DNA from: Acanthosepion pharaonis
Taxonomy: Eukaryota; Mollusca; Cephalopoda; Sepiida; Sepiidae
Direction: 5' to 3'
Assembly (NCBI GenBank): GCA_903632075.3
Contig: CAHIKZ030001813.1
Location: 2,928,501 to 2,992,500, forward strand
Length of the DNA: 64,000 nucleotides
A program made the translations under genes and the position numbers. Of this stretch, positions 1 to 11,109 are shown in pieces. The first letter of the stretch is position 1; every line of letters starts with the position of its first letter. The notes beneath the pieces were generated by a model, which was given only the letters and a program-made list of their open reading frames with translations, was not told the origin of the DNA and made no database searches.

Positions 1-193
1 GAATTTAAAAAAAAAGTTTTAAATTCCGCTTAAAATATCTCAACACTCTGAGAATTAAAGAAATCAATATTTTTTTCTTCAAAATGTCAAGGAATCAGAG
101 TTAAAGTAAGAGGTTTCGTGACAAAGTTTTGAAGTTCCGCATGTTTTGCCAGTTGAAGAACTCAACTCAATTTAATTTTCAAGAAGTTTGTGA

Positions 194-300
194 TTTTTGG
201 CCTGAATTAGAATTTCGGCTCAAATCGAACTTTCGGCCCAAATCGAACTTTCGGCCCAGATCGGTCTTTTGGACAGAATTGGACTTTTACCCGAATCAGT
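194..300. repeat. 18-bp tandem repeat, about 6 units
   Basis: Degenerate direct repeats with an 18-bp period; units starting at 213, 231, 249 and 267 follow the pattern tttcggcccaaatcgaac, and divergence grows at both edges. It lies just upstream of a second minisatellite and a Helitron-like 3' end, so it is probably internal to that element. Confidence 0.8.
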
Positions 301-378
301 GTTAAAGGATTTGGAGTTCCATGGATTGAATTGAAGAATTCAAAGTTATTTCTTCAAAATTATCATTGCTTTTTTCTT

Positions 379-470
379 AGTTGGGCCAGAGGTCCCTTTA
401 GTTTTGGGCCAGAGGTCCATTTAGTTTTGGGCCAGAGGTCCCTTTAGTTTTGGGCCAGAGGTCCATTTAA
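379..470. repeat. 23-bp tandem repeat, 4 units
   Basis: Four nearly identical 23-bp units with the core gggccagaggtcc at 383, 406, 429 and 452. The units alternate between two variants (ccctttag and ccatttag), which suggests duplication of a 46-bp dimer. It sits about 20 bp before the hairpin described next. Confidence 0.9.
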
Positions 471-779
471 CCCCCAACAGGAGATAACTTAAAAGTCCGC
501 ACGGATGCGGCTTTTAAGCTAGTAATAAATAAAATAATCTGCACTTGTTTAGCCATTTCTTACACACAACAAAAAGAACTGGAATTGTCTTGAAAGAGTA
601 TGCATGTTCGAACACTGAAGACCGACAATTGCAGTTTAAGTTTATATTCGACAGTCTTCTATTCGTAAAAGAATTCAATGAAGGCTTACAAATTTATTTA
701 TACTGGACTTAGTACTTGTTTTCACATCGGTGTTAAGAGCAAAATTTCCATTTATAATTTTTAGATTAATTTTCACCTA

Positions 780-1480
780 ATACAAGGCCCAAGAGTCTCT
801 CAAGATAGAGTGTAACTATGTAGTGATGTATGAGCGGGCAAGAGATGAAGTGTCGAGTTGTACGAAAAATGTATGAAGAAAATGAAGTTTGGCGTTATAT
901 AAAAGGGTAACAAGTGAAATTCAAGGAGCTTTGTAAGAAATATAGCGATTAATAATGAACTTGTAGATTGTAGCGATTGGAAAACATTCTGTTAGGAGTC
1001 TGTTCCACAAAGAAGCAATTCTTGGGAAGAAGCTTTTCGGGTTAAACTTACTTCTTAGTATTGAAATGCGATAGCGATGGGGATGATTCATCCTTGTGTA
1101 CAAGTCATGGCGGGTCCAAGTTATAATCGTTAGCGGTGGTGAGACTAAAGAATGTAGCTCATCAGGACACAAACCGTGAAAATAGCGATAGAGAAGCGAG
1201 GTGTTCGCCATGTTTCGTCTGCGAGAAAGCGGCTATAGCGTGGAGAATAATTAATCACCCAAAAGGCCGCGTAGATGCTTTTGAACTTTATCAAGACGGG
1301 AAAATGAAGACTGGGCAGATACGACAGCAATAGTCCCTTTTTTAGTAAGTGAAGAAGCTAACAAGCATAGTATCAATAAATACACGCTGTAATTTATGCC
1401 ATATACAGTCATTTTTGCAGAAAGTTCGTTTTGGTATTTCGGTCCTAAACAAGGTAAGTAGGCGCACACGTACACAGGTC
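780..1480 (-). pseudogene. LINE family J, 3' end of the reverse transcriptase ORF
   Basis: Jockey/CR1-like non-LTR retrotransposon remnant read on the minus strand. The C-terminal signature is visible: SLLYRYFHGLCPDELHSLV, then RMNHPHR, then FFPRIASLWNRLL (about 930-1190). Upstream in other frames is LDKVQKHLRGLLGD (near 1255-1300). At least two frameshifts and stops separate these blocks, so it is a dead, 5'-truncated copy. Other copies of the family occur near 15, 17, 35.7, 47.6 and 61 kb. Confidence 0.75.
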
Positions 1481-3339
1481 CCCTACTTAGGACTCAAAAG
1501 AGAAGGTATACAAGGTCCACGTCATAGCCTCTTTAATCTCCTCCGCATTCTCAAAACTTTAATCCCTAAGCAGTCTTGATCACTTCATTTGCTGAGATTA
1601 ATACAAGACTTTATCATATACCTATGAAATGTACAAGACCGATTATCAATTAAAGTTTTCCGGACGTGGAGGAGATAAAAGTATCTTTGACAAGGACCCT
1701 GGACACTTTCACTTTGTGGAGGGGGTGGGGGCTGCATGGGAATCTCCAAGAAAGGATTGAAGTCAGAGGGTCCGATATTAAAGAAGATTAGAGATTTATA
1801 TTATTTTGAACTAAATAAATTTATTTATTATTACTTAGTTTAGTTTAAATCAATTCTAAAAGTTTGATGAACCCAGGAAGTATCAAATTCAATACAGTTT
1901 TAGTGAACTGGAAAGAAAGTAATCTAGATTTTAGAAATCCAGATTATTTTTAAAACTTAATCTTAGCGTTGTAATATTTTGCCAAAAACTGAAAGGAAAT
2001 TGTTATGAAGTATGATTTCTTTCGTATTTTATCAGTCCAGCAGTAGCCATTTTTCTCACATACCGAGAGCTCATCTACCCTTACTGCTTGGTCATCTATG
2101 TAAGCTAAGCCTTAGCTATGCTAATTAGGCAATCATTTACATATCTCTACACCTGGTTCATCATTTCTTGTTATAATTCCAAACTAGTGTATATTGTGAC
2201 AAAAGGGTTTTAAACGGCTCCTAAAATTCTTGCTCTGTAATATTGAACTTAAAATTATGGGCTTATTTTTATGAATGTCTTTGTTTTGTTTTTTTGTAGG
2301 GGAGGGTCAATATTTCTGATAAGAAATTTTACGTTTCATTATTGTACTCTTGTAAAAATAATAAAAATCTACAACAACGATTATACCAGTAAATTCTTGT
2401 AGTTAAAAAAATATGAATGCTTAGTTACATGATATTACCTTTGTCCCATAATTATTGATATATTTTGCATATTTTTTTTTCTTTTAATTATTGGCAACAC
2501 GTACGAAACGTTTATATGTCCGAACAACAGCTTTGAGTTAACTGACAGCAGGAATTTTAAAAATGTGATTTGATTGAAAGCAGACTGTAGAGAAGTAAGC
2601 ACAAATTGATATTTCCAAAACTTCACTTATTGTTTTTATATATATATATATTTTTAGCAGATAGACGGTATTTTAATAAAACGTATTGGGGATATCATGT
2701 TGTCAAATGGAAATAATTCCTATAAAATTAAGTGAATAACGAAAAACAGTTGTGGAAATCGGACAGAAAATCGGATGAAATGTAAAACTGATGCTATTTT
2801 AAATGTCCAAGAAATGTTTCAGTTTAAATTAAATTAATTATTTTTTCAAAATTGATGATTAAAAACTGAATTATTAGGGTTTTTTTTCCATTGAGTTTAT
2901 TTTTTATTTTGTTTCTATGTAATAAGGCAACACCTATTTTGGGTAGAATTAATGCACTAAATTTAACAATTATTATGGAACAGAGACAATAAAATTTTGC
3001 AAGATACGCATTACAAACGAATAGAGGTACGAAAAATGCAAATAACAGATTAATTTTTATAGGCTTTTTATAGGTGAATATAAGTAGATTATTTAAGCAC
3101 TGCAATATTTAAATCCATGACTGTATGTACTAGTTTGCGTTCGGCCACATACTTGTAAATAGCAAATAAATGCAACGAAATTCAGAACTACGGTATGTAT
3201 GTGTTATAGGTTGAACAGATACAATGAATTTTAAAAAAAGGCTTACAGTATAAAACTAGTAAGATAAAGAAAGTGATTTATGCAGCACAAAAAAGAGGCA
3301 CCTTACTTTTTTAACATTTATTTTTATTTAATTTCATAT
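1481..3339. other. AT-rich spacer without recognised features
   Basis: No exon, RNA gene or transposon signature was recognised. The open frames near 2435-2626 and 2824-3105 are low-complexity AT translations. A short (TA)n lies at 2638-2650. Confidence 0.5.
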
Positions 3340-3394
3340 TGCTTCAAGATGAACACAACCGTGGCTCTCCACAGAATCCATTTTTTATCTTTGA

Positions 3395-3690
3395 ATTGCC
3401 GTGATTTCTTGAGAAAGATAGCGAAATGGTTTCTCTTTGCTTTTTCCACGGTTCTGAATTCAGAGTTTTCATTCTCTTAGACTGGCGGCCACCCAAGTTT
3501 AAACAACCCAGTCTACCCTCCAATTTAATCCACAGCTGGGACGTTGAGGAAAGATATAGATTCATTCCTTTCTCAAGAATAGTAGTGCGAAATTGAAAAC
3601 GACTGTCTTGCCCAGTACTCGAACGTGGTGTACCGATTCCACATTCCGCGTCGTAACCATTATGCTACCTCCACATCCTCTTTCAAATCT
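3395..3690 (-). mobile_element. tRNA-derived SINE (minus strand)
   Basis: The head near 3690-3590 carries a perfect pol III A-box match on the minus strand (tagcataatgg, 3658-3668) and a B-box-like cgttcgagtac (3615-3625). The body (about 3570-3400) contains the module gaaaactctgaattcagaacc. The same module occurs in the SINE at 46.8 kb and near 44.65 kb, but under a different head. No clear target-site duplication was found. It is an old, non-coding pol III retroposon. Confidence 0.65.
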
Positions 3691-3774
3691 ATATCGCGAC
3701 TTGAAAAAATGTAGTTTTAAAAATAGGATTTAGTGTGGATTTTACCTGTACGTGAATGATGTTGCAGACAATTG

Positions 3775-4206
3775 CTATACAGTAGGGTTTTTATGTATTA
3801 TGTGTATTGAATTTTTCCTGTATCCCGCAATGTAGATGACATTTATACGGCTTGACAAAGTTAGTGGGTTAATATATTCATTAAAAAGAATTTGACAGGT
3901 TTCACCAGAAATAAATGCAATGTTAAGTTGCAAAGAATATTTGTAGTTTAATCTATGATGAATGCCACTGCAAGCGAAGCTCATTAATAAATCACTTATC
4001 CGGACTTTAGGAAACAAGCCACCCATCCTTGCATAACTTGCAGTGGCCGCTGTGATGGAAGCAAAGAAAATGGCCGGTGTAAGACATTCACTGAAAATCT
4101 TTTCCACATGTATCCTTACACACACTTGTTGAAATATGGTTGCAACGCCGATGCAACATTCGTAAAAATTCTGCTTGAAAATGAAGTAACAGATGGTCGA
4201 CGTCAA
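3775..4206 (-). CDS. unrecognised 143-codon open frame
   Basis: The longest minus-strand frame in the first 7 kb that is not simple repeat. It holds a short hydrophobic stretch (PAIFFASITAATASYA) but no motif, signal peptide or splice context I can name. No start context or poly(A) signal stands out, and base composition matches the surrounding non-coding DNA. It is probably chance or a transposon remnant; listed because nothing else explains this interval. Confidence 0.12.
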   Translation of the reverse strand: MTSTICYFIFKQNFYECCIGVATIFQQVCVRIHVEKIFSECLTPAIFFASITAATASYARMGGLFPKVRISDLLMSFACSGIHHRLNYKYSLQLNIAFISGETCQILFNEYINPLTLSSRINVIYIAGYRKNSIHIIHKNPTV

Positions 4207-4611
4207 AAGAGTGCGATGAATGGTGACTAGTTGAAAAAGGAAAATGTTATTTATATAACATTTTAGGTAAGATAATAGTTAAATAAAATTAACGCTCATT
4301 TTTGCAGTTGGGATTAGAAAACAGGAAAGGCTGTCATAAGAGCGGCAAATTCACACCCATAAACATACTTTAAGGATGATTTAACATTGTTATAAAAATT
4401 GACTATTGTATTATGTTGGGTAACTTAATATTATGCAAAATAATGTAGGGCTAACATTAATTTTAAAAATATCCTTTTAAAATGACCTTAACTTGAGATT
4501 TTCGATTGTTTATTTTTTTTAGATTATATCTGAAAGTAAAGATTATCACAATTTCCATGGGTAAAGCGCGCAGTTATTTGCATAAACACACACAAAAAAC
4601 AACATACGCTC

Positions 4612-4806
4612 ATGCACGTGTGTGTATATATATATATATATACGTGTGTGGGGGAGTGTCATTCTCTTATTAGTGTTTCCATTAGTCAGTTGGTCAATTT
4701 AGATATTTCTCTAAAATTTAGCATTTCAAATGGGACCAACGTTACTTCCGCGATTTTATATTATAAAAGAAGTTTTATTGAAGTATTCGTATTTATCAAA
4801 AAACAT

Positions 4807-4859
<53 letters not shown>

Positions 4860-4860
4860 T
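4612..4860. repeat. (TA)n/(TG)n microsatellites
   Basis: Short (TA)n at 4625-4642 and a compound (TA)n(TG)n at 4807-4858. Translations of this stretch (MHVCVYIYIY...) are microsatellite artefacts. Confidence 0.95.
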
Positions 4861-5130
4861 CTTTAAAATAGATGTATAATGTTTTAAATGAAAAAAGGGG
4901 GTCTGTTTCAAGGGGGTATCTAGTAACAATAATCTTTGAACTAATAAATATTTTTTCTTCTAAAGAATAAATGTATTTATTTTTAATCCGGCATTTTTAT
5001 TACTTCAAATTATATAATAAGTGGATACTCATATTTTAAATAGACGCCCCGTTTTTATTTTAACTTTAGACGTAATACAAACTGTTTAAATTAGGAATAA
5101 ACATGGGGTGTTTATTTCAAATACGAATAT

Positions 5131-5180
<50 letters not shown>
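5131..5180. repeat. (TA)n microsatellite
   Basis: About 24 uninterrupted TA units. Confidence 0.97.
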
Positions 5181-5181
<1 letters not shown>

Positions 5182-5339
5182 CAGTTCAATAATTTATATT
5201 AACTATATTGAGACTCTATTGACTTTGGCATTGATCCCTCAGTTTATTTTACATTTTAAGTTTTTAGATTATTTTAAGCTTTAGCTTATATTCTGACTGT
5301 TTGTATGTAACAGACAAACGTTTTACTTGTATTAATGAT

Positions 5340-5394
5340 ATATATACATAATATATATATATATATAGATATATATATATAGAGAGAGAGAGAG
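5340..5394. repeat. (TA)n then (GA)n
   Basis: Interrupted TA units followed by an agagag run. Confidence 0.9.
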
Positions 5395-5409
5395 GAGGAC
5401 GCAAATTCG

Positions 5410-5540
5410 CCTATTGACTATATCAAATTTTTATTTAATGATTCTGCTTAAGTTTTGGCACACTGTCACGTGCACCCAGTGAGGATCAAACTCACTACTC
5501 GGACTAGATCGCTAACCGTTAACTCATATCGAGCCGCATA
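5410..5540 (-). mobile_element. SINE head, tRNA-like (minus strand)
   Basis: Read on the minus strand, cggctcgatatgagttaacg is followed by the B-box-like gagtttgatcctcactgggt. The same block, cacccagtgaggatc(a/g)aactcactact on the plus strand, recurs at 49.26-49.29 kb, so it is a dispersed SINE head. It is degenerate and has no recognisable tail. Confidence 0.55.
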
Positions 5541-7585
5541 GGATATCAAATTATCGATTTTATTTTTAAGTCAAAATTATTTTTATGATTTGTATATTAA
5601 CGTTGCCAAAACTAACTGGTCTAGAAACAACTATTAGTTATGATAGCTGTTACGTTTGTCGTATAGCATCCCAGTTACATATTACACTGAATTCGAAACA
5701 ATAGCTTATAGCCGTCTTACTTAGATTTTTAAAGCTATAATATTGGGGCTATAGCGTCACTTTTCCTAACAAATTACATTGCAACAGTTTGGTATTTGAT
5801 AGAATATTACAAATGCTGTGAGGCGACGAGTCCGCTAAGAGCCTGATCAACCGACATATAACCAACCGAGTCGAGACAGTCGCTCAGATATATATTGCCT
5901 GACAGTCGAACAGCTGTATGAAAAGAGAGAAACGAAGCGGTTCACAGATGCATAGCGTAACAGAAATATATTTCCGTCATTACTGTGAATCGTAAACACA
6001 GAAAACTGTAACCAAACGGTTTACTCTGCTTACAAATGTCTCGACAGATATTATTAAAAAGACAAGGTAGGAAAAGAAAGTTTTATTGTTGTTTTTTTTT
6101 CTGTTTTTCTTTCCGTTTTTTATTTAAAGATAATTGGACTAGTGGTACATTATTGCAGATAAAAAGATACATACATTATATATATATATAACGCACACAT
6201 ATGTGTGTGTTTGTGTATATCTGTTTATTTGAAAAGAATGCTAAGACCAGTTTTTTTTTCTCTTTTGTTATGTTCTTTTATTCAAGTTCTTTATCTACTT
6301 CTTATATCGTCTTCCGCCTTCCTCATCACCTGCTCTTCCTTGCCTCTCCAAAGAGTCTGCCTACTGTTTTCACGCTGTGTGTGTATTCGATCGATTAATA
6401 TTATCAAGCGGTCGCGCTCTCCAGGACGAGCGAACGAACGAACGAACGAACGAACGAACAAGCGAACGACTGCTGCGTGTAAAATGATAATATTAAAAAA
6501 AATGAATGAATGCCTGGATGAATGAATGGGATCAATAATAAATGAACAGATGCTATCAGTGCAAATGTAAAACAAATTTTGATTCACACTTAAATTAAAG
6601 CAAGCCCCTTTTTCTTTCAGTAGATGTAGAAAGATAAAATGAGAACACTGGCAGTAGATAAAGTGTTAGTATTGGAGATTAAATGAATACAGCCACAGGT
6701 AGCTACAGGTAACAATAAGCGACGTAGAGAACTATACAGTCGGATAGATAGATGGATGGAACCAGTTGCATGGTCGGTGGTAGAAGAGGGGGTTACTTCT
6801 TTTTAAGTTTTTTTTCTGGATATTGAGGTAAAGAAAGAAAAATTAATTAACCAATAAAGAAAGGTTAGAAAAGTATTAAAAGACCGATGTCGCTGAAAAA
6901 TTATGGCAAGATCGATTATTTTGTATTTACACAAGCGATAAAAAATAGGAAAGATCAGAATGAAAGATAAAAAGAAAGGATAAAAGAAAACTTGAAAGAT
7001 AAGTAAAGAAACAAAGGTTTTTGGATGGGGATCAAAAGTGCAGAATGAAAAAGAATATAGTCGACGATAGAGTTCTAAAAAATTATAGAAAAAAAAAAGA
7101 ATGGTAATAAATGCTTAGAATTTCAAACTATCTACAAAAAAGAAGGTAATTGGTAGAACTGGATTTGGAAAAGAATCTCCAAAGCGGGAGTCTGATAATC
7201 AAACATAACGTGAAAATAAATAATCGAAAAGAAAGAACAAAGAAAAGCAGATGAATGGTGGAGAAACGAAAAAGCCATAATAAATATCTGCTGCATTCAA
7301 CAGGTATTCAAAATGTATAAAAAAACAAGAACATTTATAAAATATTTAATAAAAAAAGATAGCAAGAAAGACAGAGAGGCAGCTGTTTGATCTGAAAAAA
7401 CTACGATGAAATAGTCGAAATAAAACAAAAAAAAACAACAGGAAAACTTGCAAGTGTCACAAGATGGAGAATACAGACATATACACAAATGCGCATACAA
7501 GCACACTAAAACTAACGCATGCATACGCACATTTGATGATGCACTATCCACATAAATTTTGTAAACTAAATAATAAGGCACCTAC
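5541..7585. other. spacer; part of a large intron if the 7.6-kb exon is real
   Basis: No second M13 exon was seen here or further left: no plausible DFY.YACGGW block on the minus strand. The interval has a (CGAA)n tract at 6429-6470, purine-rich sequence at 6800-7260 and short (TA)n tracts. Translated frames in it look random. Confidence 0.4.
6427..6470. repeat. (CGAA)n microsatellite
   Basis: About ten cgaa/cgaac units, one diverged (caag). Its translation gives the artefact ANERTNER. Confidence 0.95.
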
Positions 7586-7742
7586 CTGAATGAAACACGT
7601 AAGTGATGAGGGTCACTGAGAAAGCCACGCTGAGAAGAAGGGTGATCCCCAAGACAATAACCAGTCTCTTTTCTAGTGTAGTTCGGCTGGCCCAGCATCC
7701 TGAATCTGTGCCTTTAATTTCGACCTGTCCCCCCGTGCACAT
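7586..7742 (-). CDS. first coding exon, probable M13 metallopeptidase (ECE/neprilysin-like)
   Basis: ATG at 7742-7740 opens a 52-codon reading plus one base that ends at CAG|GTAGGT (exon end 7586, phase 1). An in-frame TAA lies two codons upstream, and the ATG has A at -3. The protein starts with a short polar cytosolic tail and GCWASRTTLEKRL (residues 15-27). A hydrophobic signal anchor follows at about residues 28-50 (VIVLGITLLLSVAFSVTLIT). Tail, R-T-x-x-E-K-R-L and a single anchor match the N-terminus of endothelin-converting enzymes and other M13 zinc peptidases, which are type II ectoenzymes that cleave peptides outside the cell. The catalytic domain would lie in later exons to the left, and none is visible. 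Composition is near 50% GC with normal codons, unlike the AT-rich surroundings. Family assignment is inference from the anchor region; another type II membrane protein is possible. Confidence 0.6.
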
Positions 7743-8110
7743 TGTTTAACCCTTCCACGACCGAACAAGGCCCCTCATAATCTAGTGGCAGGAAAAACGT
7801 CGCTTTGCACAGTTCTCACTGGTGTGTGTTGTGCGGCGCGAAATAACGATACGGTCTTCTTGACGGGGGTAGAGACAGAGGCGAATCACGGAAGGAGTTG
7901 GAGGATGAGAAGAAGGAGGAGGAGGAATAAGGAGCGAGGAGAAGAAGGAGTAAACGGGCGGAAGATGGATACGTATGTGCGCTGTGTCTCGATTTCAGCG
8001 TGTAAACGATGTGTTTGGTTTGTGTGTGCGCACGCATGCGTGTGTGCGTGTTTGCGTGTGTGTTCACGCTAGTGAAGAAGAGTGATCAAGTGCGGTGACA
8101 GTAGGCAATC
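7743..8110 (-). promoter_or_regulatory. candidate 5' UTR / promoter-proximal region
   Basis: Upstream of the exon above the GC content rises and CpG dinucleotides cluster (for example gtgcggcgcgaaataacg near 7831-7850), before microsatellites resume after 8000. This is typical of DNA around a transcription start, but no TATA box or initiator can be assigned. A GA-rich block spans 7900-7960. Inference only. Confidence 0.3.
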
Positions 8111-8640
8111 AAGTATTTCTAAGTTTTCATTAAGGTGAGCTTACGGTTTGGTGAGTTTGTGTTTCTTTTGTGAACATCAGAGAGCACGCGGGCATAGGTG
8201 GCCAGTGATTGAGATTGAGAGGTAGAGAAAGACAGAGTGATACAAAAAGTGTCTCTGAACTCAGTGTCAGCAGGAGTGCGTGTGTGTGTGTGTACGCGCG
8301 TTTTCTCGGGTCTCTCTAAGCGTGCCTAATGAATGCGTTTGCGATTCAGTAAGCGCATATGAGAAAGAAAGAAAGAAAGAAATATAGAAAGAGAGGAAGG
8401 AAGCAAGAAAGAAAGAAAGAAAGGGTAAAGGAAGCAAGAAGCAACTGAGCAAATGGTTACGTTTATCTTTTTTTGGTATGTACTTATTTAATATTTTCAA
8501 GTGTGAGTGTGCGTGCGTGTGGGTATGTGCACGCGCGTGCGCGTTTGCTCGGATCTATCTATGTGTGCATAACGAATATGTTAGTGATTTATTGAGCGTA
8601 TACAAAGAAAGAAAGAAAGAAAGAAAGAAACGACGAAGCA
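8000..8640. repeat. (TG)n and (GAAA)n microsatellites
   Basis: (TG)-rich blocks occur at 8018-8060, 8278-8295 and 8500-8545. (GAAA)n tracts occur at 8362-8382, 8407-8424 and 8604-8630. Confidence 0.9.
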
Positions 8641-8829
8641 AGTCTTTACGCTTATCGTGTTTTTTTTTTTGTTTTGTTCTGTTTTTGTTGTTTTTTTTTA
8701 TTTGTTTTTTAGAGGGCAGGAGTATTATAATTGTGTGTCTAAGTGTGTTTCAATGCGTGTTTTGTATGTGCGAGTGTGAGTGTTTATCTGAAAATGGTCA
8801 TGCTACACAGATTAAAAGACGAACCGATA

Positions 8830-9102
8830 ATATATATATATATATATATATCTGCAAGGAGAGTGTCGTGTATTGGCCGCGAATTATAAGCATGGGCACA
8901 TCGATGTTTACGTTTGTATAAATACGAAGCAACGTTGTATTCCAGCACTATTCGCATCTGCCTATTTATATATTAGATGCAAAAGGTGTATGTATGTCTG
9001 CGTATAACTGTACCCACGTATGCAATTGTATATGAGGGTAGAAGGATGTGTCGGTATTATGGAAATGTACATAATTATATATAATTATATACATACATAC
9101 AT

Positions 9103-9146
<44 letters not shown>

Positions 9147-9323
9147 CAATGTATTTGTTGTGAATAACACTGTACGAATTATAAAAATATCGCATCAACA
9201 ACACTATTTCTCTGCGTGTGCACATGGTTTCCAATGTATGTTATTACAGGATTTTGCGCAATTTGCGAACTATATATGTGCTTATATACATGAGTGTCAT
9301 TGTATGTGTCTATGTGAGCAAAG

Positions 9324-9368
<45 letters not shown>

Positions 9369-9591
9369 TTTTATATATATATATATTTTTTTATATATAT
9401 ATACATATGTGTGTGTGTGTGTATAACGTATTTACAGGCTAATATGTAGGTGCATGCGTTTGATTTAAAGATGAATCACGTGTTTATGCAGAAATATGTA
9501 AATATTTCTGTATGTATACATATATATACCCATATAAATACATATATGTGTATGCGTGTATATTTATATATACTAACATACACATAGAAAT

Positions 9592-9634
<43 letters not shown>

Positions 9635-9652
9635 TCTATTTATATATATGTG

Positions 9653-9695
<43 letters not shown>
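8830..9695. repeat. cluster of (TA)n/(TACA)n microsatellites
   Basis: (TA)n tracts at 8830-8851, 9113-9145, 9328-9364 (with T-rich interruptions), 9600-9631 and 9660-9693, separated by tacata-rich sequence. All open frames here are IYIYIY artefacts. Confidence 0.95.
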
Positions 9696-9698
<3 letters not shown>

Positions 9699-10827
9699 CA
9701 CGTATAGTGTGTACTCGCGTATATCTACTATCTTTCATTTTAATTTCCATATCATTCTGTTAATTCCAAGTATGCGCATGCCAGTCAGCATATGTATATG
9801 TAAGTGAATACGCATATTTAGGCGCCAATTTCTGCCAGTAATAGTGTGAAGTTGCACCTGTATATAGAATTATTTCCCATTTTCTTTTAATACACACACA
9901 AATCTCCCTCTACCTCTATCTTTATATGTATATATATATATATATGTGTGTGTGCGTGTATGATTGCATGTATCTATCGTATAGAAACGTTATTTATTTA
10001 ACGTTCATATTCATTTGCACGTTCATGTTTTATAATGTCTGTCATTCATTGATTTTATTTGTCATGAGATTTATTTCAACTACATGTTTTTACACACATA
10101 TACATATATCACTGCACATCTGTCAATCTAACACCTAGGTACAGTTTAGTCTATAAATGTAGGCACGTATATGTCGCTATATTTTACTTATTGCAATTGT
10201 GTGCGAAAACTACAATAATTCAAAGGCGACTTATCAATAGTTCTCTATGCACATCTCGATGCTTAAATCAGTGACTCAGATGTGTATCAATGTTATAAGA
10301 CATCGCTTTTTATATGTGCATTCTGTAAAAATGTGTTATTATCTATTATATATTTTTTATCGTCTTAATATAGCAGCTATCAAGAGTGTCTATGCAAATT
10401 TTACATTGAAAAAATAAATAAAAGCTTATGTTTTAGTAAATTATTTTCTTTTTCTTTTATCTTTTCCTTTTTTCATAATTACATTATGGAAGGTGAGAAT
10501 AAAGGCGTTTTACATAAATAAAAAGTAATAGCTATTGAATATGTATATTTATGTAGCAATAAATATGTCCGCTCCCGTACCTTTCATTCATATTTGTACG
10601 ATTACTATTAATATGGGTAAATGTATCTGTTGTCTCTATATGTAGGTATACTCTCGTGAATGTATGAGTGAGGCTTTGTATAAAATACTTGATTATACTG
10701 GGGGAAAATTTATAACTGAAATAAAGAAAGAAACATTTTACCTTTCGCAGACTTATACATACAAATGTGTTTATTGTATCTGTAGACATGTAGATATATT
10801 GCAGTTAAGATGCAACTATTGAATTAT

Positions 10828-10830
<3 letters not shown>
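9696..10830. other. AT-rich spacer without recognised features
   Basis: Short (TA)n at 9925-9945. No exon or transposon signature was seen. The frame at 10532-10789 (minus) has no recognisable content. Confidence 0.5.

Positions 10831-10888
<58 letters not shown>
10831..10888. repeat. (TA)n microsatellite
   Basis: About 28 TA units; directly abuts the hairpin-family repeat that follows. Confidence 0.97.
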
Positions 10889-10891
<3 letters not shown>

Positions 10892-11060
10892 AAGTATAAT
10901 TTTAAGGTGTGCTATATTTATGGGATAAAGTGCTCAATATCAGAGATAGAGCGTATGTAAACAGGTGGCCTGACGATTGCGTCTAGCATGAAACAGCCTG
11001 TCGCCTATGAGTTTTGACTTCAATGTTCACTTTTATATCTATATTTATTTATATATATAT
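10889..11060. mobile_element. (TA)n-bounded hairpin repeat family, copy 1
   Basis: The left end carries gtgtgctatattta and the module gctcaatatcagagatagagc. The right end carries gaaacagcctgtcgcctatg and tcaatgttcacttttatat, then runs into another (TA)n. The same module order occurs at 35.09-35.28 kb and in part at 54.2 and 62.3 kb. No coding capacity; probably a MITE or SINE-like element. The left arm of its hairpin is eroded in this copy. Confidence 0.6.
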
Positions 11061-11109
11061 ATATATATATGTTGTGTGTGTATATATATATTTGTATATT
11101 TAGGCAGCA

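Larger units (their letters stand above)
194..522 (+). mobile_element. 3' part of a Helitron-like element
   Basis: At 491-515 there is a strong hairpin (stem ccgca/tgcgg with loop cgga, extended by aaaag/ctttt with one bulge). It is followed by CTAG at 519-522 and then T, the layout of a Helitron 3' terminus (hairpin, then CTRR, insertion before T). Minisatellites inside the 3' region resemble the Helentron/HINE type. The 5' end lies outside the window or is not recognisable. Two independent Helitron ends elsewhere in the window also finish in CTAG+T, which supports the reading. Confidence 0.5.

Noticed and set aside
5816..5856. Hammerhead-ribozyme-like string (gcgacgagtccgctaagagcctgatc)
   Set aside because: It recalls the GAGTCC part of hammerheads, but the invariant CUGANGA and GAAA core elements are absent in the right order on both strands.
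6000..6075. Short ATG frame ending at a GT donor (MSRQILLKRQ|gtagga)
   Set aside because: Too short, with no upstream or downstream support and no recognised protein; chance ATG-donor pairs are common.
1..7576. Further exons of the M13-like gene to the left of the candidate first exon
   Set aside because: No minus-strand segment with cysteine-rich ectodomain start or DFY.YACGGW-like motif bounded by splice sites could be found.
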